DNA of 64,000 nucleotides from Ricinus communis (Eukaryota > Streptophyta > Magnoliopsida > Malpighiales > Euphorbiaceae), in NCBI RefSeq assembly GCF_019578655.1, contig NC_063260.1, forward strand, positions 27,428,888 to 27,492,887, written 5' to 3'. The stretch's first letter is position 1. The number at the start of each line of letters is the position of its first letter. Positions 38,670-50,432 of the stretch are shown here, one piece after another. The translations under genes were made by a program, and so were the position numbers. The notes below the pieces were generated by a model that saw only the letters and a program-made list of their open reading frames with translations, searched no databases and was not told the DNA's origin.

Positions 38670-38810
38670 TTTAGTCACTAAACTTGTAATTATCCTGTTT
38701 AAGATAGCGTTGGTCAGCCTGATTTTCCATTGGTCAGCCCGTCTTTCCAATAATCAGTCAGGATGGTCCCACTATCCTAAACATTATTTACCTGTTTATT
38801 GTCTTTGGTT

Positions 38811-39503
38811 ATGGCGTCATTGTTTCGCAGTTTCAGTAGTAGAGAAATAACTTCTTCTTCTTCTCTCTCTGAATTAAATACTGAAGAATTTACTGTTCAA
38901 GAGTCTAATATTCCTCAAATAGAAAATCAGTTACATAATTGGTCCATCCCTAAGCAAAATATAAATAGTATTTATCGCATTGGAACTTTTGATTTTGCAC
39001 AAAATTATTATATTAAGCAAAGTGAACAAACTATTGCTTTAAATAAATCACATGAAAATTTACATTTACTTTCATCATCAGCATTACATGAACATGTTAG
39101 AAAGAAATTTAAATTTTTGCATATAGGCATGGTTCAAATTGCTATTAAACCTTTATTTAGAATTGGTTTAGATATACCTATTTTTCTCTGCTTAAGAGAT
39201 GCACGACATTTGAATTTTTCAAATTCACTTTTAGCAATGGCTGAATCAAATTTAGCAAATGGTCTTGTTTATTTTAATTGTTATCCAAATTTTTCAGTTT
39301 CTTTATTTGACTCAAATATTTTAGATACTTTAATTTTAACTGTTAAAACTAAAAACATGGATTTTGCTGAAAATTTCAGATCTATAGCTGTCATTTATAG
39401 AATTTATTACAAAGTTATGACGACAACTGTAGATCAAAGAGCTAAACAATTTTATTTGAAACTAATCTTTTACATTCTAAAATACAAGTTCCTAAAAGAC
39501 TAA
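38811..39503 (+). CDS. MP: Caulimovirid movement protein (30K type), remnant
   Basis: The product belongs to the 30K-superfamily movement proteins, which form tubules or widen plasmodesmata for cell-to-cell spread. The 230-residue open frame starts at ATG 38811 (an upstream in-frame TTG was ignored). Visible family features are a central segment with PLFRIGLDIPI and the diagnostic LRDARH motif, then NCYPNFSVSLFD and a YRIYYKVMTT stretch. The frame ends soon after that; related sequence continues in another frame, so the end is probably a frameshift. It is the first ORF after the primer-binding site, and sequence toward the coat region follows. Confidence 0.75.
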   Translation: MASLFRSFSSREITSSSSLSELNTEEFTVQESNIPQIENQLHNWSIPKQNINSIYRIGTFDFAQNYYIKQSEQTIALNKSHENLHLLSSSALHEHVRKKFKFLHIGMVQIAIKPLFRIGLDIPIFLCLRDARHLNFSNSLLAMAESNLANGLVYFNCYPNFSVSLFDSNILDTLILTVKTKNMDFAENFRSIAVIYRIYYKVMTTTVDQRAKQFYLKLIFYILKYKFLKD

Positions 39504-40119
39504 AATGGAATGAATTATCTCAAGCTGGAACTTGGGATTTACAAGAAATTAACAAACCATAATCTATTAAAAATAATTCTAGAATTTCACAATTTTTAGA
39601 ACAATCTAATGGTTCTGTTCAAATAAGCTTTTCACCTACTTTTTTACCTTCCTCTAGACTTTCTACTTTTGAAAATTCTAGACCTTCTACACACACAACA
39701 CGTTTTCCAAATTTGAATACAAATTTACAAGGAGTTGATTTTGAAAATAGGATCCCACAACCTTTTTACACTGAGTCTGTTAACATAGATCAAGATAAAA
39801 ATTCTGATGAACCTGTTTTGTCACCTTCAAGATCAACTATGGAAAACTTTTCAACTTTAAATATGCTTTCTACCCCTTTTGAAATAGATAAACTTTTTTT
39901 ACGAACCGACTATTATCATATACGTAATCATGAAAAAGTTTTATGGTTTCAAAATCATTTTTCAACGGGTAGAGAGATACTATTCAAAAAAAAATTTATG
40001 AATATTTAAATTCTGTTAAAATTAATGTTCCATTTTTTATCTGGTTTGAAATTTATTGTAACAATAATAATATAGATTTTTCTTTTAAAAATCTTTTTAC
40101 AAATGATAGAGTTTCTAAA
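39504..40119 (+). pseudogene. Broken caulimovirid segment between movement protein and coat regions
   Basis: Coding-like sequence continues after the movement-protein frame but in at least two frames. An early piece encodes KRLKWNELSQAGTWDL; a second open stretch at 39713-40009 is rich in Asn, Ser and Thr, with an apparent frame change near 39985. No named domain is recognised. It is a decayed part of the polyprotein and is not read as a separate gene. Confidence 0.5.
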
Positions 40120-42125
40120 ATGTGGAATACAACCGTAGGAAACAAACAAATAATCTTTGTTCATTCATCTTTAGAAGAAGTCAAAATAACTGTTCATGAT
40201 CAAGAAATAATTGCTTCACCTTTTAAAAAGATAAGCTCTGAAAATGACAACAAACCTCCCTTATTAAAAGATATAAGAAACGTCCAAAATCAAAATAATT
40301 ATACAAACCAAATTCTTTTTACAATTGCTTCACAACTTGACAGGATAGAAACATTTAACATAAATAATCAACAAACACCTAGGCCATGTGGCATACCTAT
40401 GAAACCTATTTTTCAACCTCACGAAATTCTTGAACAACAACTAATTAAATTAAATGATAAAGATGAAATTTTAAAACAAATAAATTTAAAATTATCCAAT
40501 CTATCTTTAAAAGATAAACCTTCTGTGAGCATGCTTAATTCTGAAAAATCTGAACAAAATAAAAACTTTGAAATCAAAGATTTAGAAAGTCAATTTGTTA
40601 ATGATACTTTTGAAATAAATAAAATATACAATAAAAGATGATACGATAAACCAAGAACTAGACACTATTATCCTAGACCTACTCCTCCATATGTTTTGTT
40701 TGAAGAAAGAGTTAATTTTACTCAAGCAAACTATGATGGAGATTCTGTTTATGAGTAGAACCTTGATGGTCTATCAGAATATCAAATTTTAAATATGTTA
40801 CAAGAAATGACAATGGCTTGTACTTCGTACAGAGCCAGATCTATAAATAATACTGATAAAAAAATTACTCAAATATTAATTTCTGATTTTACTGGTCAAT
40901 TAAAAGGCTGGTAGGATAATTACACCTCACTAGAAGATAAATTAAGAATTTTAAATGCAAGAAAAATAATCATTAAAACTGAAAATCAAACCTTTGTTCA
41001 AACTGAAGAAGAAGATGCTGTTGCAACTTTACTTTTCGCTATTACAAAATGTTTTATTGGTGAACCTAATCAATATCAAATTCGATCTTCTGAAATTTTT
41101 TCAAATTTAACTTGTCATAAACTTCAAGATTTTGGCTGGTACAAAGATGTTTTTTTAACTAAAGTTTTTTCTCGAACTGATTGCAATCATAGTTTTTGGA
41201 AAGAAAGATTTATTGATGGTTTACCTAAATTATTTGCTGAAAAAGTCAGAACAAGAATTATAGATTTTTATGGAAATATTATTCCTTATGATACTTTAAC
41301 TTATGGAGAAATTATTAATTTTATTAATAATGAAGGTTTAGCTTTATGTACTGATTTGAAATTAAAAGCTAAAATTAAAAATGAGTTTTTACAATCTAAA
41401 AAAGAATTGGGAGATTTTTGTTCCCAATATGGTTATGAACGTATTCAAGCTCCTTCTTCAAAAACTAAAAAATATTTGCAAAGAAAATCTTCTAATAAAA
41501 ATTATAGAAAAAATACTTCAAATTTTTAAAAATCTTCTTCATCCAAAAACATTTTCAAAATAAAATTAAAAATAAAAATAAAAATAAAAATAAAAGTCCT
41601 CCTGTTTGCTATAAGTGTGGACGTGTTGGTCATTTTAAATTCCAGTGTATGATGAAAGAAAAAATCAATACTTTGGATATCTCTGATAAACTTAAAGGTC
41701 AAATGCTTAATTTTTTACTATCTAATACAGATTCTGAAAATTCTGATTTAAGTGATTTTGAAGAAAATGATTTAAATGTTTTAAGTGATACATCTTCTGT
41801 TAATTCTGATTTTGAAACTTGTGAAGGCCTTGGAATTTGTACAGGCCGTTGTTGTAACTCAACTTTAAATGTTTTATCAAAAGAAACTCTTTCAGATCTT
41901 TTTGAATTAATTGACAAAATAAATGATCCTACAGATAAAGAAAAATATTTTTTAAACTTAAGGGATATTGTTTTACATAACGAGACCCAAAAATCTGAAC
42001 CTGTACCTTACAATTTAAAAGAAATTTTTCAAAGATTTGAACCAAAATCTTCTAGAAATTCTACACCAAATATTCAGGATTTACAAGAAGAAATTAAAAA
42101 TATAAACAAGAAATTAATGATTTAA
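40120..42125 (+). pseudogene. CP: Caulimovirid coat (Gag-like) protein with zinc knuckle, broken
   Basis: The first part (40120-40641) is open and Asn/Lys/Gln-rich, with a coiled-coil-like stretch. After stops at 40639-40641, 40756-40758 and 40912-40914 comes a capsid-like core (DGLSEYQILNML, DFTGQLKGW). A lysine-rich segment and a frameshift near 41530-41600 follow. A CCHC zinc knuckle, CYKCGRVGHFKFQC, is at 41607-41648, with the C-x2-C-x4-H-x4-C spacing used for RNA packaging. The final open part (41649-42125) is acidic, as coat-protein flanks often are. The stops and shift make it non-functional. Confidence 0.7.
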
Positions 42126-42128
42126 AAA

Positions 42129-44210
42129 ATGAAAATTTTAGATTTTAAAGAAAGGATCTTAAAATTGGAACTAAATGGGAAAAATAAAGAAATTGTTGAA
42201 TTTACTAAAAACACTAATGATTCTCATGTTAATGAATTTTTAGCACATATTACGACAGTAGATTTTTATAAATGGTTTATTTTTGTTAGAATTCTTATAA
42301 ATGATTTTAAAATTGAGACGATCGCTTTAGTTGATTCTGGAGCCGATCAAAATTGTATTCAAGAAGGAATTGTACCTACATAGTTTTTTGAAAAAATAAC
42401 TGAAAAATTACATACTGCAGACGGTTCAAGAATGCAAATAAATTACAAGCTCTCCAAAGTTAAAATCTGTAATGACAGATTATGTTTCTACACTTCTTTT
42501 ATTTTGATTAAAAATCTTTAGCCACTGTTATTCTTGGAACTCCGTTTTTAGCCTTGCTTTATCCTTTCTCAGTTGACACTCACGGTATTAAGACTAGATT
42601 ATTAGGAAAAGAAATTTGTTTTAAATTTATTTTTTCTGAACAATAAAAAGATATAAATGTTTTAAAGAAAAATTATGTTTTTAATTATCTGATTAGTCAA
42701 AAGAAAAAATAAATTGCTTTTTTAAATAAAGAAATTTTATCTTTAAAAATTAAAAAAGAATTAGACCTTGATATGACAAAGGCTAAAATAAAGAATATTG
42801 AAAATCTTTTTACTAATGACTTATGTACACGTGTTTCAAATACTTTTTGGAATAGAAAAAAACATGTAATCTTTTTACCTTATGTTAAAGATTTCTCTGA
42901 AGATAACATACCGACAAGATCACATGCTATACATATGAACGCAGAACTTGAAAACCACTGCAGAAAAGAAATTGATGAATTATTACAAAAAGGATTAATT
43001 CGTAAATCTAGTTCTCCTTGGAGCTACTCTGCTTTTTATGTTTATAACGCAGCTGAAAGAGAACGAGGTGTACCTAGACTTGTTATAAATTATAAACCCT
43101 TAAATAAAGTTTTAAAATGGATCAGATACCCTATACCTAATAAAAGAGATTTATTGAAAAAACTTTACAATTCAAAAATTTATTGAAAGTTTGACATGAA
43201 GTCTGGTTTTTGGCAAATTCAAATTAAAGAAAAAGATCGTTACAAAACTGGTTTCAATGTTTCTTTTGGTCATTATGAATGGAATGTTATGCCGTTTGGA
43301 CTAAAAAATGCACCATCAGAATTTCAAAGAATTATGAATGATATTTTCCATGATCATCAATCATTTACCATTATTTACATTGATGATATTTTAGTTTTTT
43401 CAAATTCATTAGCACAACATTTTTCTCATTTGCATAAGTTTTATAATATAATTAAATATAATGGTTTAGTCGTTTCTGCACCGAAAATGAAATTGTGTCA
43501 AACAAAAATCAGATTTCTTGGACACGAAATTTTTGAAAATAATGTTTTACCAATTTCAAGAGTTTTAGAATTTACTTCTAAATTTTCATATGAAATTAAA
43601 GACAAAAATCAACTACAAAGATTTTTAGGATGTCTTAATTATGTGTTTGATTTTTTCAAATACATTAGAATTCTCTGTAAGCCTTTATTCAATCGTCTTA
43701 AGAAAAATCCAAAATCCTGGACACAAGAACATACTCGTGTTGTACAAACCATCAAACAAAAAGTTCATCATTTACCCTGTCTGTCTATTCCTCATCCAGA
43801 TGCTTTTCTTATAGTTGAAACAGATGCCTCTGATTTAGGTTTTGGGGGTATTCTTAAACAAAAGTTACCTAGTCAAAATACAGAGTCCTTGGTCAGATTC
43901 CACTCTGGAGCATGGAATGAAACTCAATCTAAATATTCTACTATTAAAAAAGAACTTTTATTGATTGTTTTATGTATTACAAAATTTGAAGATGATTTAG
44001 TTGGAAAATATTTTTTACTCCGTATTGATTGTAGTGCTGCTAAAAATATTTTGGAAAAATATGTTAAAAATTTTGTTCAAAACAAGTTTTTGCTAGATGG
44101 CAAGCACTTTTGGGAATATTTGATTTTGATATTGAATATATAAAAGACTCTTTAAACTCTTTACCTGATTTTTTAACAAGAGAATTTCTACAAGAAAAGA
44201 AATCAAACTA
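42129..44210 (+). pseudogene. Caulimovirid protease-reverse transcriptase-RNase H, broken
   Basis: An aspartic protease motif, DSGAD, begins at 42333 and is followed by an in-frame stop near 42381. Several more stops fall in the protease-RT linker (42520-42720). The RT begins in the 42773-43186 frame, is interrupted by TGA at 43184-43186 and resumes at 43196 with DMKSGFWQI. The catalytic YIDD box is at 43376-43387. RNase H follows with its acidic residues in ETDASDLGFGG, KKELLLIV and RIDCSAAK (about 43815-44040). A frame change near 44090 precedes the end. In life this polyprotein converts the pregenomic RNA to DNA. No integrase domain is present, in keeping with a pararetrovirus. Confidence 0.8.
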
Positions 44211-44216
44211 ATCTTT

Positions 44217-45413
44217 ATGGGCACTCCTATAAAAAAGAAGTTATCACCAGCTGATTTTGCGGCTAACAAATCTGAACATTCTTCATCATTGATTTCTACA
44301 AACAGGTTTGAAATTCTTGACAAAACTCCTTTACCTTCTACCCCTACAAAACCTTCAAACTTTTTACAAGCTGTTACCAAACCCGGTTCTTCTAAACCAG
44401 AACCACCAAAATACTTTACAAAACCACAACAACAAATTGTCACCATTCTTGAAAATGAGATATTCAATGGAAATATGGAAAATCCCAATTATCAGCAAAT
44501 ATTTCAACATATTTTCCATTCTGAACAATTCTTTATTCCCGAAAGTCTCTACAAATTGAAATTTTTTTATGAACTTATCCTTTTATATACCAACTCCATA
44601 GAAATTGAACATTCCTATGATCGTGACATGCTTGAGAAAATTTCCTATTCAAAATGTAGAATCTTGAAAGTCCTTACGTTTTCAGATTGGAACCAAAACC
44701 CATACACTGCAAAGAAATTTTCTGTTACTTTTACACCTCCCTGTTACAATTACTTTGATTACCAAAAAGCCTCGTACAATACCTTTTACCTTCGAAATTG
44801 GAATCACTCTTGGTTCTTCATGTTTCATAAAACCAATTCAAAAAATTTTTCAAATTGGTTTTCGGATTGGTTGACATATTTTGGACTTCGCCCCGAAATT
44901 TTACCTGCTAAAATTATAGAAGGATTTACTATCTTTAAAGGAAAATTACCTATCCTTAAGCATGATAAATTGATTATCTTTTCTGAAACCTTTAACCTAC
45001 CTTGGATTTTCTTCTGACGGTTCAAGGTAAAACCATTTAAACCTTCTTCTAATGTAAATTTTATCACCTGTTTAACCCGTGAATATAATGTTAAATGGTG
45101 GTCCAACTGTAAAGATATTCAGGCCAACAAAGAAATGGTTCTGAAACATTTCTCTGCAAAGAATCCTATGCTATCAGGAACAAGTCAATCTATGGGACAA
45201 TTCAACTTCTTATCTGATAAAAGTAAAATCTTAGCAAAATTATCTGAAAATACTACAAAGAAATAATTTAAAGCAGCCCTGGAACATGCATTATCACAAG
45301 TCTCTGGAGATAGTGATGACGAAGACTCTGGAAGCACTGGTGGACCTAATTACACTCCACAAAATGAAGACGATTGCTACGGTCTTGATAACTATAATGT
45401 GTTTTTTGACTAA
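44217..45413 (+). pseudogene. Unrecognised last caulimovirid ORF, with two in-frame stops
   Basis: The ORF starts at ATG 44217, six bases after the preceding polyprotein frame ends. It runs 399 codons in one frame to 45411-45413, crossed by stops at 45015-45017 and 45264-45266. It has a Ser/Pro-rich N-terminal part, then an aromatic-rich core (Tyr, Phe and Trp clusters such as SWFFMFHK and WFSDWLTYFG). The acidic C-terminal tail falls inside the terminal redundancy. It takes the map position of the transactivator/viroplasmin ORF of some caulimovirids, but I see no clear motif of that family. The function is not assigned. Confidence 0.55.
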
Positions 45414-45812
45414 ATGGATATTATGGTCAACAAAAGAAGACAATGATGCAAAAGGACAAAAATCTTTTGACAAAAATGACACCTTATCCTTTTTACAATA
45501 ATGTGAGAAGATTATGATAAACAAAGTGGCAGACAAGTATCTTTTCCTTTTTGACAAAATAACTCAATTATTTACCTTTGTTGTCTTTTATAATAATTAT
45601 ATCTCGGACTCAAGTCTGTTTGAAGTTCGGATAGTATTCTGTTATCTATTATAAATAGGTGTGATTTAGTTCAGAGGAAGCTCGCTTGAACTATCCCTTC
45701 TATCTTTGTAATCTTTCTCTTTGTACAATTTTCTCTTTGTTTAATAAAATTTTACACTATTTACTTATTTACTCTCTTTCTATACTCTCTTTCTATTTCT
45801 TAATTATTTAAA
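45316..45812 (+). repeat. Right terminal redundancy of the caulimovirid
   Basis: This directly repeats 38156-38645. It carries the same TATA-like box (45647-45658) and AATAAA (45743-45748). It lacks a 9-bp stretch present in the left copy and has a small duplication of CTCTTTCTATA near 45771-45797. Confidence 0.85.
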
Positions 45813-47938
45813 ATAGAGCTATTCAATTAGCAAGTAAGCTTTCCATGTTTTTATTTTTCTTTCTGTTTCCGTGGGATTTTTTTGGGAAAAAGTTGACAAC
45901 TGCATTCATAGAGAATAATTAATGGTCCAATTGAATCATTCTCAAAAGGTTGATAGTTCCTGCTGCAATAGCAAAATAAGAGTATTAAATTTAGCAATAT
46001 TCATCAAATTATATCTAACAAATCATTTCTATATAATTAATAAAAAAAAGTCAAGAACAACAGCAAAATATCCAAATCTTTTTCTTTTCCTATTAATAAA
46101 CAAAACCTTCTTAGTTAATCAAAGACATAAAAATTTGTACAGACTAGTACTGAATGTATAATAGTATAACACATCAATAATTATTAATAATATAATAATT
46201 GTATATCAACACTATTAATTTGTGTCAATTCTTAACAAAAAGAAAATTATGTCCCATCTGGTAAACGTTTAATTAACTAATAAAATAGTTAGTTTTAATT
46301 ATTTTGATATTAATTTAATTTAATCTAATCTCAATCTATTAATTGGATTCTGTAATCTTCAATTCTTTTAACTTTCATCTATCTAATTTCTAACATAACA
46401 TCAAAAAAAGTTTAGCTATATTTTATAATTTTTTTAGGCTTTCTCGCTGGATGTCTAATTTTAGCGACTCGTTTTAATTTTAATATTACATTTTTAATTC
46501 AATTTTATAGTTCAGAAGAGATTTTTAATTTTAAATAATAATTAGATGGTAAAGTCAAATCACAGATACACTTAAAGAAAAATATTAAACATCACGCGTC
46601 ATTAAAGAATAAAAAGTATTTAATACTTATAAAAATACAGATTCAACCAGCTAAAAGAGCAACTTCTGATCAATCAATTTGACATTGAATTCAATTCTAC
46701 TAATCAGACTCTATACTTATCACCTTAATTAAATTAATTATACTACCATATTGCTTTCATTTGTTTTGCTTCAAAACAAAATTCTCCATCAACAGAGCTT
46801 TTCTGTGTTTCTCTATTGAAGCAGATGATAAAAGTTAAAACTAATGAATGCATTTGTCAACAGAATAACACTTAGTCACTTAGTTTTTCCAGTTGTTGAA
46901 CATGCAAGACTCCCTTTCCCCTAATTTTGTTCTATGAAAAACTGGCGATGAGCACAGCTTTCTTTTGTTTACATTTTCGATATTCAAGCATGTGATAAAG
47001 CCAATAGGGAGGTACCTGTCAACCCACGAACACTTAATTTGTCCACATGTAATCATGCAAAACCTCTTTTACTCTCTCAACCCAACACCTGTACTTGTAC
47101 ATGCAACCAACCTTTTCCAAACGACAGAAGATTGACTCTCCTAGCGCTGTGATTTTATCAGTTTCTCAGTCGTTTTAAGAGCGTGGTATGATTTTGGACT
47201 CCGTTGCGGCCGTCTAAAAGCCGACTAATTTTCACCCGATATTCTATACACTCTAAATTAATTTTAACAATATCTAATTAAAAAATTAAATAGTTTTATT
47301 AGTCAATTAATGAAAATATTACAGTATTAATCTGATTTCTTTTCATGTCATGATGACAAGGTATGACAATTAAATGAGATATTAAGATATAAAAAAGATC
47401 AGCAATTTGGGGTAATTAGTTTTTTTTTTTTATTGTTTAGCAACTTTTTTTTTAATTTTAAAGTTTTTTATCAAATTTTCATTTTATGTCAAATGCTGAC
47501 GTAAAGAAGAAGAGAAAAACCCATCCACAGTATAATTACTCCAATTAATGGCCTTTCAACTAAAACACGTGCGCTCTTCGTAAACCACCGGCACCTGCCT
47601 CGACGCACAATTGCACATAGATTCGACTTGTACTGAATCTTATTCTGGAAGGCTTTGCCGATATTTTATTTTATGTCATATTATTTAAAGCCGCAAAACT
47701 CCACATAAAACCATCTGCCACTGCTAACATCACCCGTTTGGATCTTACTTTTCCCTTCCCCTAGTTTTCTTCCCTCCTTTATTTCCTTCTGTTTACTGCC
47801 ACCACTATTTATTTTATATATATATATAGGTGATTCAGACAGGCTGTATCATAGCCTAAACAACAATACCTCATTTTCTTTTTCATTCAGTACACCATCT
47901 GCCCCTTCCAATTGATCAAGATCTTTGCAATTTCATTC
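45813..47938. other. Spacer downstream of the caulimovirid
   Basis: No supported gene is present. The part up to about 47480 is AT-rich. The last ~450 bp become more GC-rich and contain a TATATATATATATAGG stretch at about 47815-47830, which could serve as a TATA box for the small gene candidate that follows. Confidence 0.45.
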
Positions 47939-48593
47939 ATGGCCTCTCTTGTGCTTTTGTTGTCCCTTATTCTTCGACCCAAAGACCCAAATCAGCTGGC
48001 TTTTACAACCTCCTCATTGCCCTCTCCTTCTCGTGCTAATGCTATCTCTTCCAAAACCCGCCATCTTAACAACTACTGCACGTCCACAGTCTCTGTCCCG
48101 GATGTCATACTCGAAGAAGAAGAAGAAGAAGAAGAAGATGTACAAGAACCCAAGTTCTGCATCGACCTGTCTTGGCCTTAAGATTCTCTATATAATTTTG
48201 TATTTGCTCTTCTCTGTTGTTTGTGTTTTCCTAATGTGTATATAGAAAGTGAGGAAAAAGAAAAAAATAATGTCATTGAGATTATGCAGCATTAGAAGTC
48301 GACCTAGAAAGTTTGCGATATCATTTGTTGTACCAGATAGAGTTGCAATGGAAATCAGTGATAAAAGAAGAATTAGAGGAAGGAATCCCATGAGAGTAAT
48401 GAGAATTCCAAAAGGCGAGCCATTTGAATTCCATAAAATTGTGGAGGAAGCTGGACAACAGAATAATCCGCCATTAAAGAGTTCACAGAAATGGCAACAG
48501 CATGCAAAGAAGCCAAATCCTAAAAAGGCCTATCACAGGACTCGCTTTAATGATTGGCGCTGTCAAATGTTTTATTTTACCATTCCCAAATGA
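47939..48593 (+). CDS. Small gene candidate of unknown function (two exons proposed)
   Basis: I do not recognise this gene. ATG 47939 opens a frame to 48181 (80 aa), with a hydrophobic start (MASLVLLLSLIL), a Ser-rich middle and a run of eight Glu. A second frame in 48246-48593 is strongly basic (Arg/Lys-rich, ending FYFTIPK). A 106-bp intron with donor GAT|GTACAAG (48140) and acceptor TATATAG|AAAGTG (48245) joins the two in frame into 182 aa. Without splicing there would be two small ORFs, the second starting at ATG 48270. A TATA-like stretch about 110 bp upstream supports transcription. The N-terminus could be a signal anchor. Low certainty. Confidence 0.4.
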
Positions 48594-49835
48594 TGCACTT
48601 GAATTAATTTATTAATAGTAGTTTCTCATGCATATAATTAATAAGAGCACTAAAACTCAGTATTTGATTTTTGTTGTTATATAATTATAATTCATTTTTT
48701 AGACAAGGAACCAATGTTTGTTCCCTTGCCGGTTTGGTCTGGTCTTACTAAGACTTCTACTTTCTATTCATTTCTTCAGCTTAAAATTTGTTAACCTATG
48801 GGTAAATATGAGGTAACAACACTATGAAAGGTTATTTGTTTGGCTACTTAATATTTCAAGGAATGGAAAGGAAAGCAAAAATAAAATTTCCTCTTAACAG
48901 TACATGAAACTAATTACATTGCTGGGGTTACTTTGAAAAAGAAAATATAAGAAGCTCAGTAGTTTCTTGACTATGAGCAAAACATGAAATCTGCTGCACA
49001 TGGAAGAGGAATGTGAGCAAGTCCAAATCAATTTTTATAAAAGAATAATAATTTATTAGCCCGTTTTCTTCTTTAATTAATTAGTTTGAAAAGTCAAAAG
49101 TTATCGTTTATATTAAAAAGTAGTATGTTATCATTTTATTGGAGCGCGTATTCACTTTTTAAATTTGTATTTAATTTTAATATATGATATTAATTTATAA
49201 TATTTTAGAAAAATAAAAATTAATTTTATTTAAATATTTTTTTTTTAATTTTTTAAATCTTTAAATTTACTATATAACAAAATAATTAACTTTAAAATTA
49301 TATAAATTAATATTATAAATATAATTCATATTGTTATTTTCTAAATTAATAACTTATTCTATAATCAAAATTTAATTTATTATCAAATATAATATAAAAT
49401 ACAATTTAAAATATATTTTTGTAATTAGAATTATTATTTATTTAATTAAAAACTAATTTATTAGTATAGTTTTATTAAAATATAATTAATATGTTATTTT
49501 TAAAATAAAATTTATATAAAATAAATTAAAAATTATTTATTAATTAATATATTATTAAAATATAATTAATATATTCTTATTTAGAATTAAAGTCGGTGGT
49601 TAATTAAGAATGTAAATTATTAATTAATAATTTAATAGAAAAGTTATAAAATTGTACAAGTCTTAATTCTATATGTGAAATATAAAAATAAAAAATTATA
49701 TATATTAACAATTAAGCATACATATTAAAAGAAATTAGGTATTAAAATGATATATATATATATAATTAAATTTTTATGTGTATTTATTATTAGTAAAGTA
49801 AGAAGTTTCAAATTGAAGTTGTTTTATTTATATTA
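48594..49835. other. AT-rich spacer
   Basis: No gene is visible. From about 49130 the sequence is almost entirely A and T and shares words (AATTAATATGTTATTTTTA, AGAATTAAAGT) with the 51.3-51.9 kb block, suggesting diverged copies of one AT-rich repeat. Confidence 0.45.
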
Positions 49836-50432
49836 AGAGCTTGTTTGGTTCAACTGATTAATGCAGCTGGTAGCTATTGGTTGATAACTGATAACTGATG
49901 GGTGATAAATTAAACTGTTTGATAGAATTTTATTAGTGGTTGTTGTTAGTATGTTAAATGACTATTGAAAGTATAATTTATTGTTAAATATTATATTATA
50001 TTATTTATTATTTTTAATGACATAAATTAATAAAGACAATTTAAAAATTTAAAAAATATAACTATTTTTTAGCTCAATTATATTTATTATTAAAAATACT
50101 TATAAAAATTATTTTAAAAGTAAAAATTTAAACTTAAATTCTATTAATAAAAATTTACAATTTCAAATACCATAGTTCTAAATATTATAATTATTTAATT
50201 ATTAAAATTAATATAAAATAATAATAATTATTTTTAAAATATAAGATTAATTATATGAGATTATTTAAAGTAAGTTATTGTTAATAAATTTGAATAAAAA
50301 TAATAATGTTTAAATAAATAAAAAATCAAATCGGCTATCAACTGCTGGATCTTAAATTTTTTAGTAAACACTTTAATATAATTGTTTAGTAAAAAACAAC
50401 TATCGCATCAAACTTTTGAACCATACACCCTT
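49836..50432 (+). mobile_element. MITE-like repeat, copy B (most complete)
   Basis: This is the longest copy of the family also seen at 1770-2340 and 6419-6685. It opens GAGCTTGTTTGGTTCAAC, and its other end, reverse-complemented, reads AAAGGGTGTATGGTTCAA. The ends are thus imperfect inverted repeats sharing TGGTTCAA. The interior is AT-rich and non-coding. A hAT-type MITE is the likeliest class, by inference. Confidence 0.6.

Larger units (their letters stand above)
38156..45812 (+). mobile_element. Endogenous caulimovirid (plant pararetrovirus), decayed
   Basis: The element runs movement protein, coat/zinc knuckle, protease, reverse transcriptase, RNase H and a further ORF, all on the plus strand. 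This is the gene content of Caulimoviridae, not of Ty3 or Copia retrotransposons: a 30K-type movement protein is present and no integrase is seen. A directly repeated end of about 490 bp (38156-38645 and 45316-45812) makes the non-redundant unit about 7.16 kb, in the family's genome-size range. A Met-tRNA-type primer-binding site lies just inside the left repeat. Most frames carry stops or shifts, so the copy is not functional. The genus is not assigned. Confidence 0.85.

Noticed and set aside
38156..45812. LTR retrotransposon with two LTRs
   Set aside because: There are direct end repeats and a Met-tRNA primer site, but a 30K movement protein is present, no integrase is seen, and the repeats contain the coding tail of the last ORF. 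A pararetrovirus with terminal redundancy fits better.
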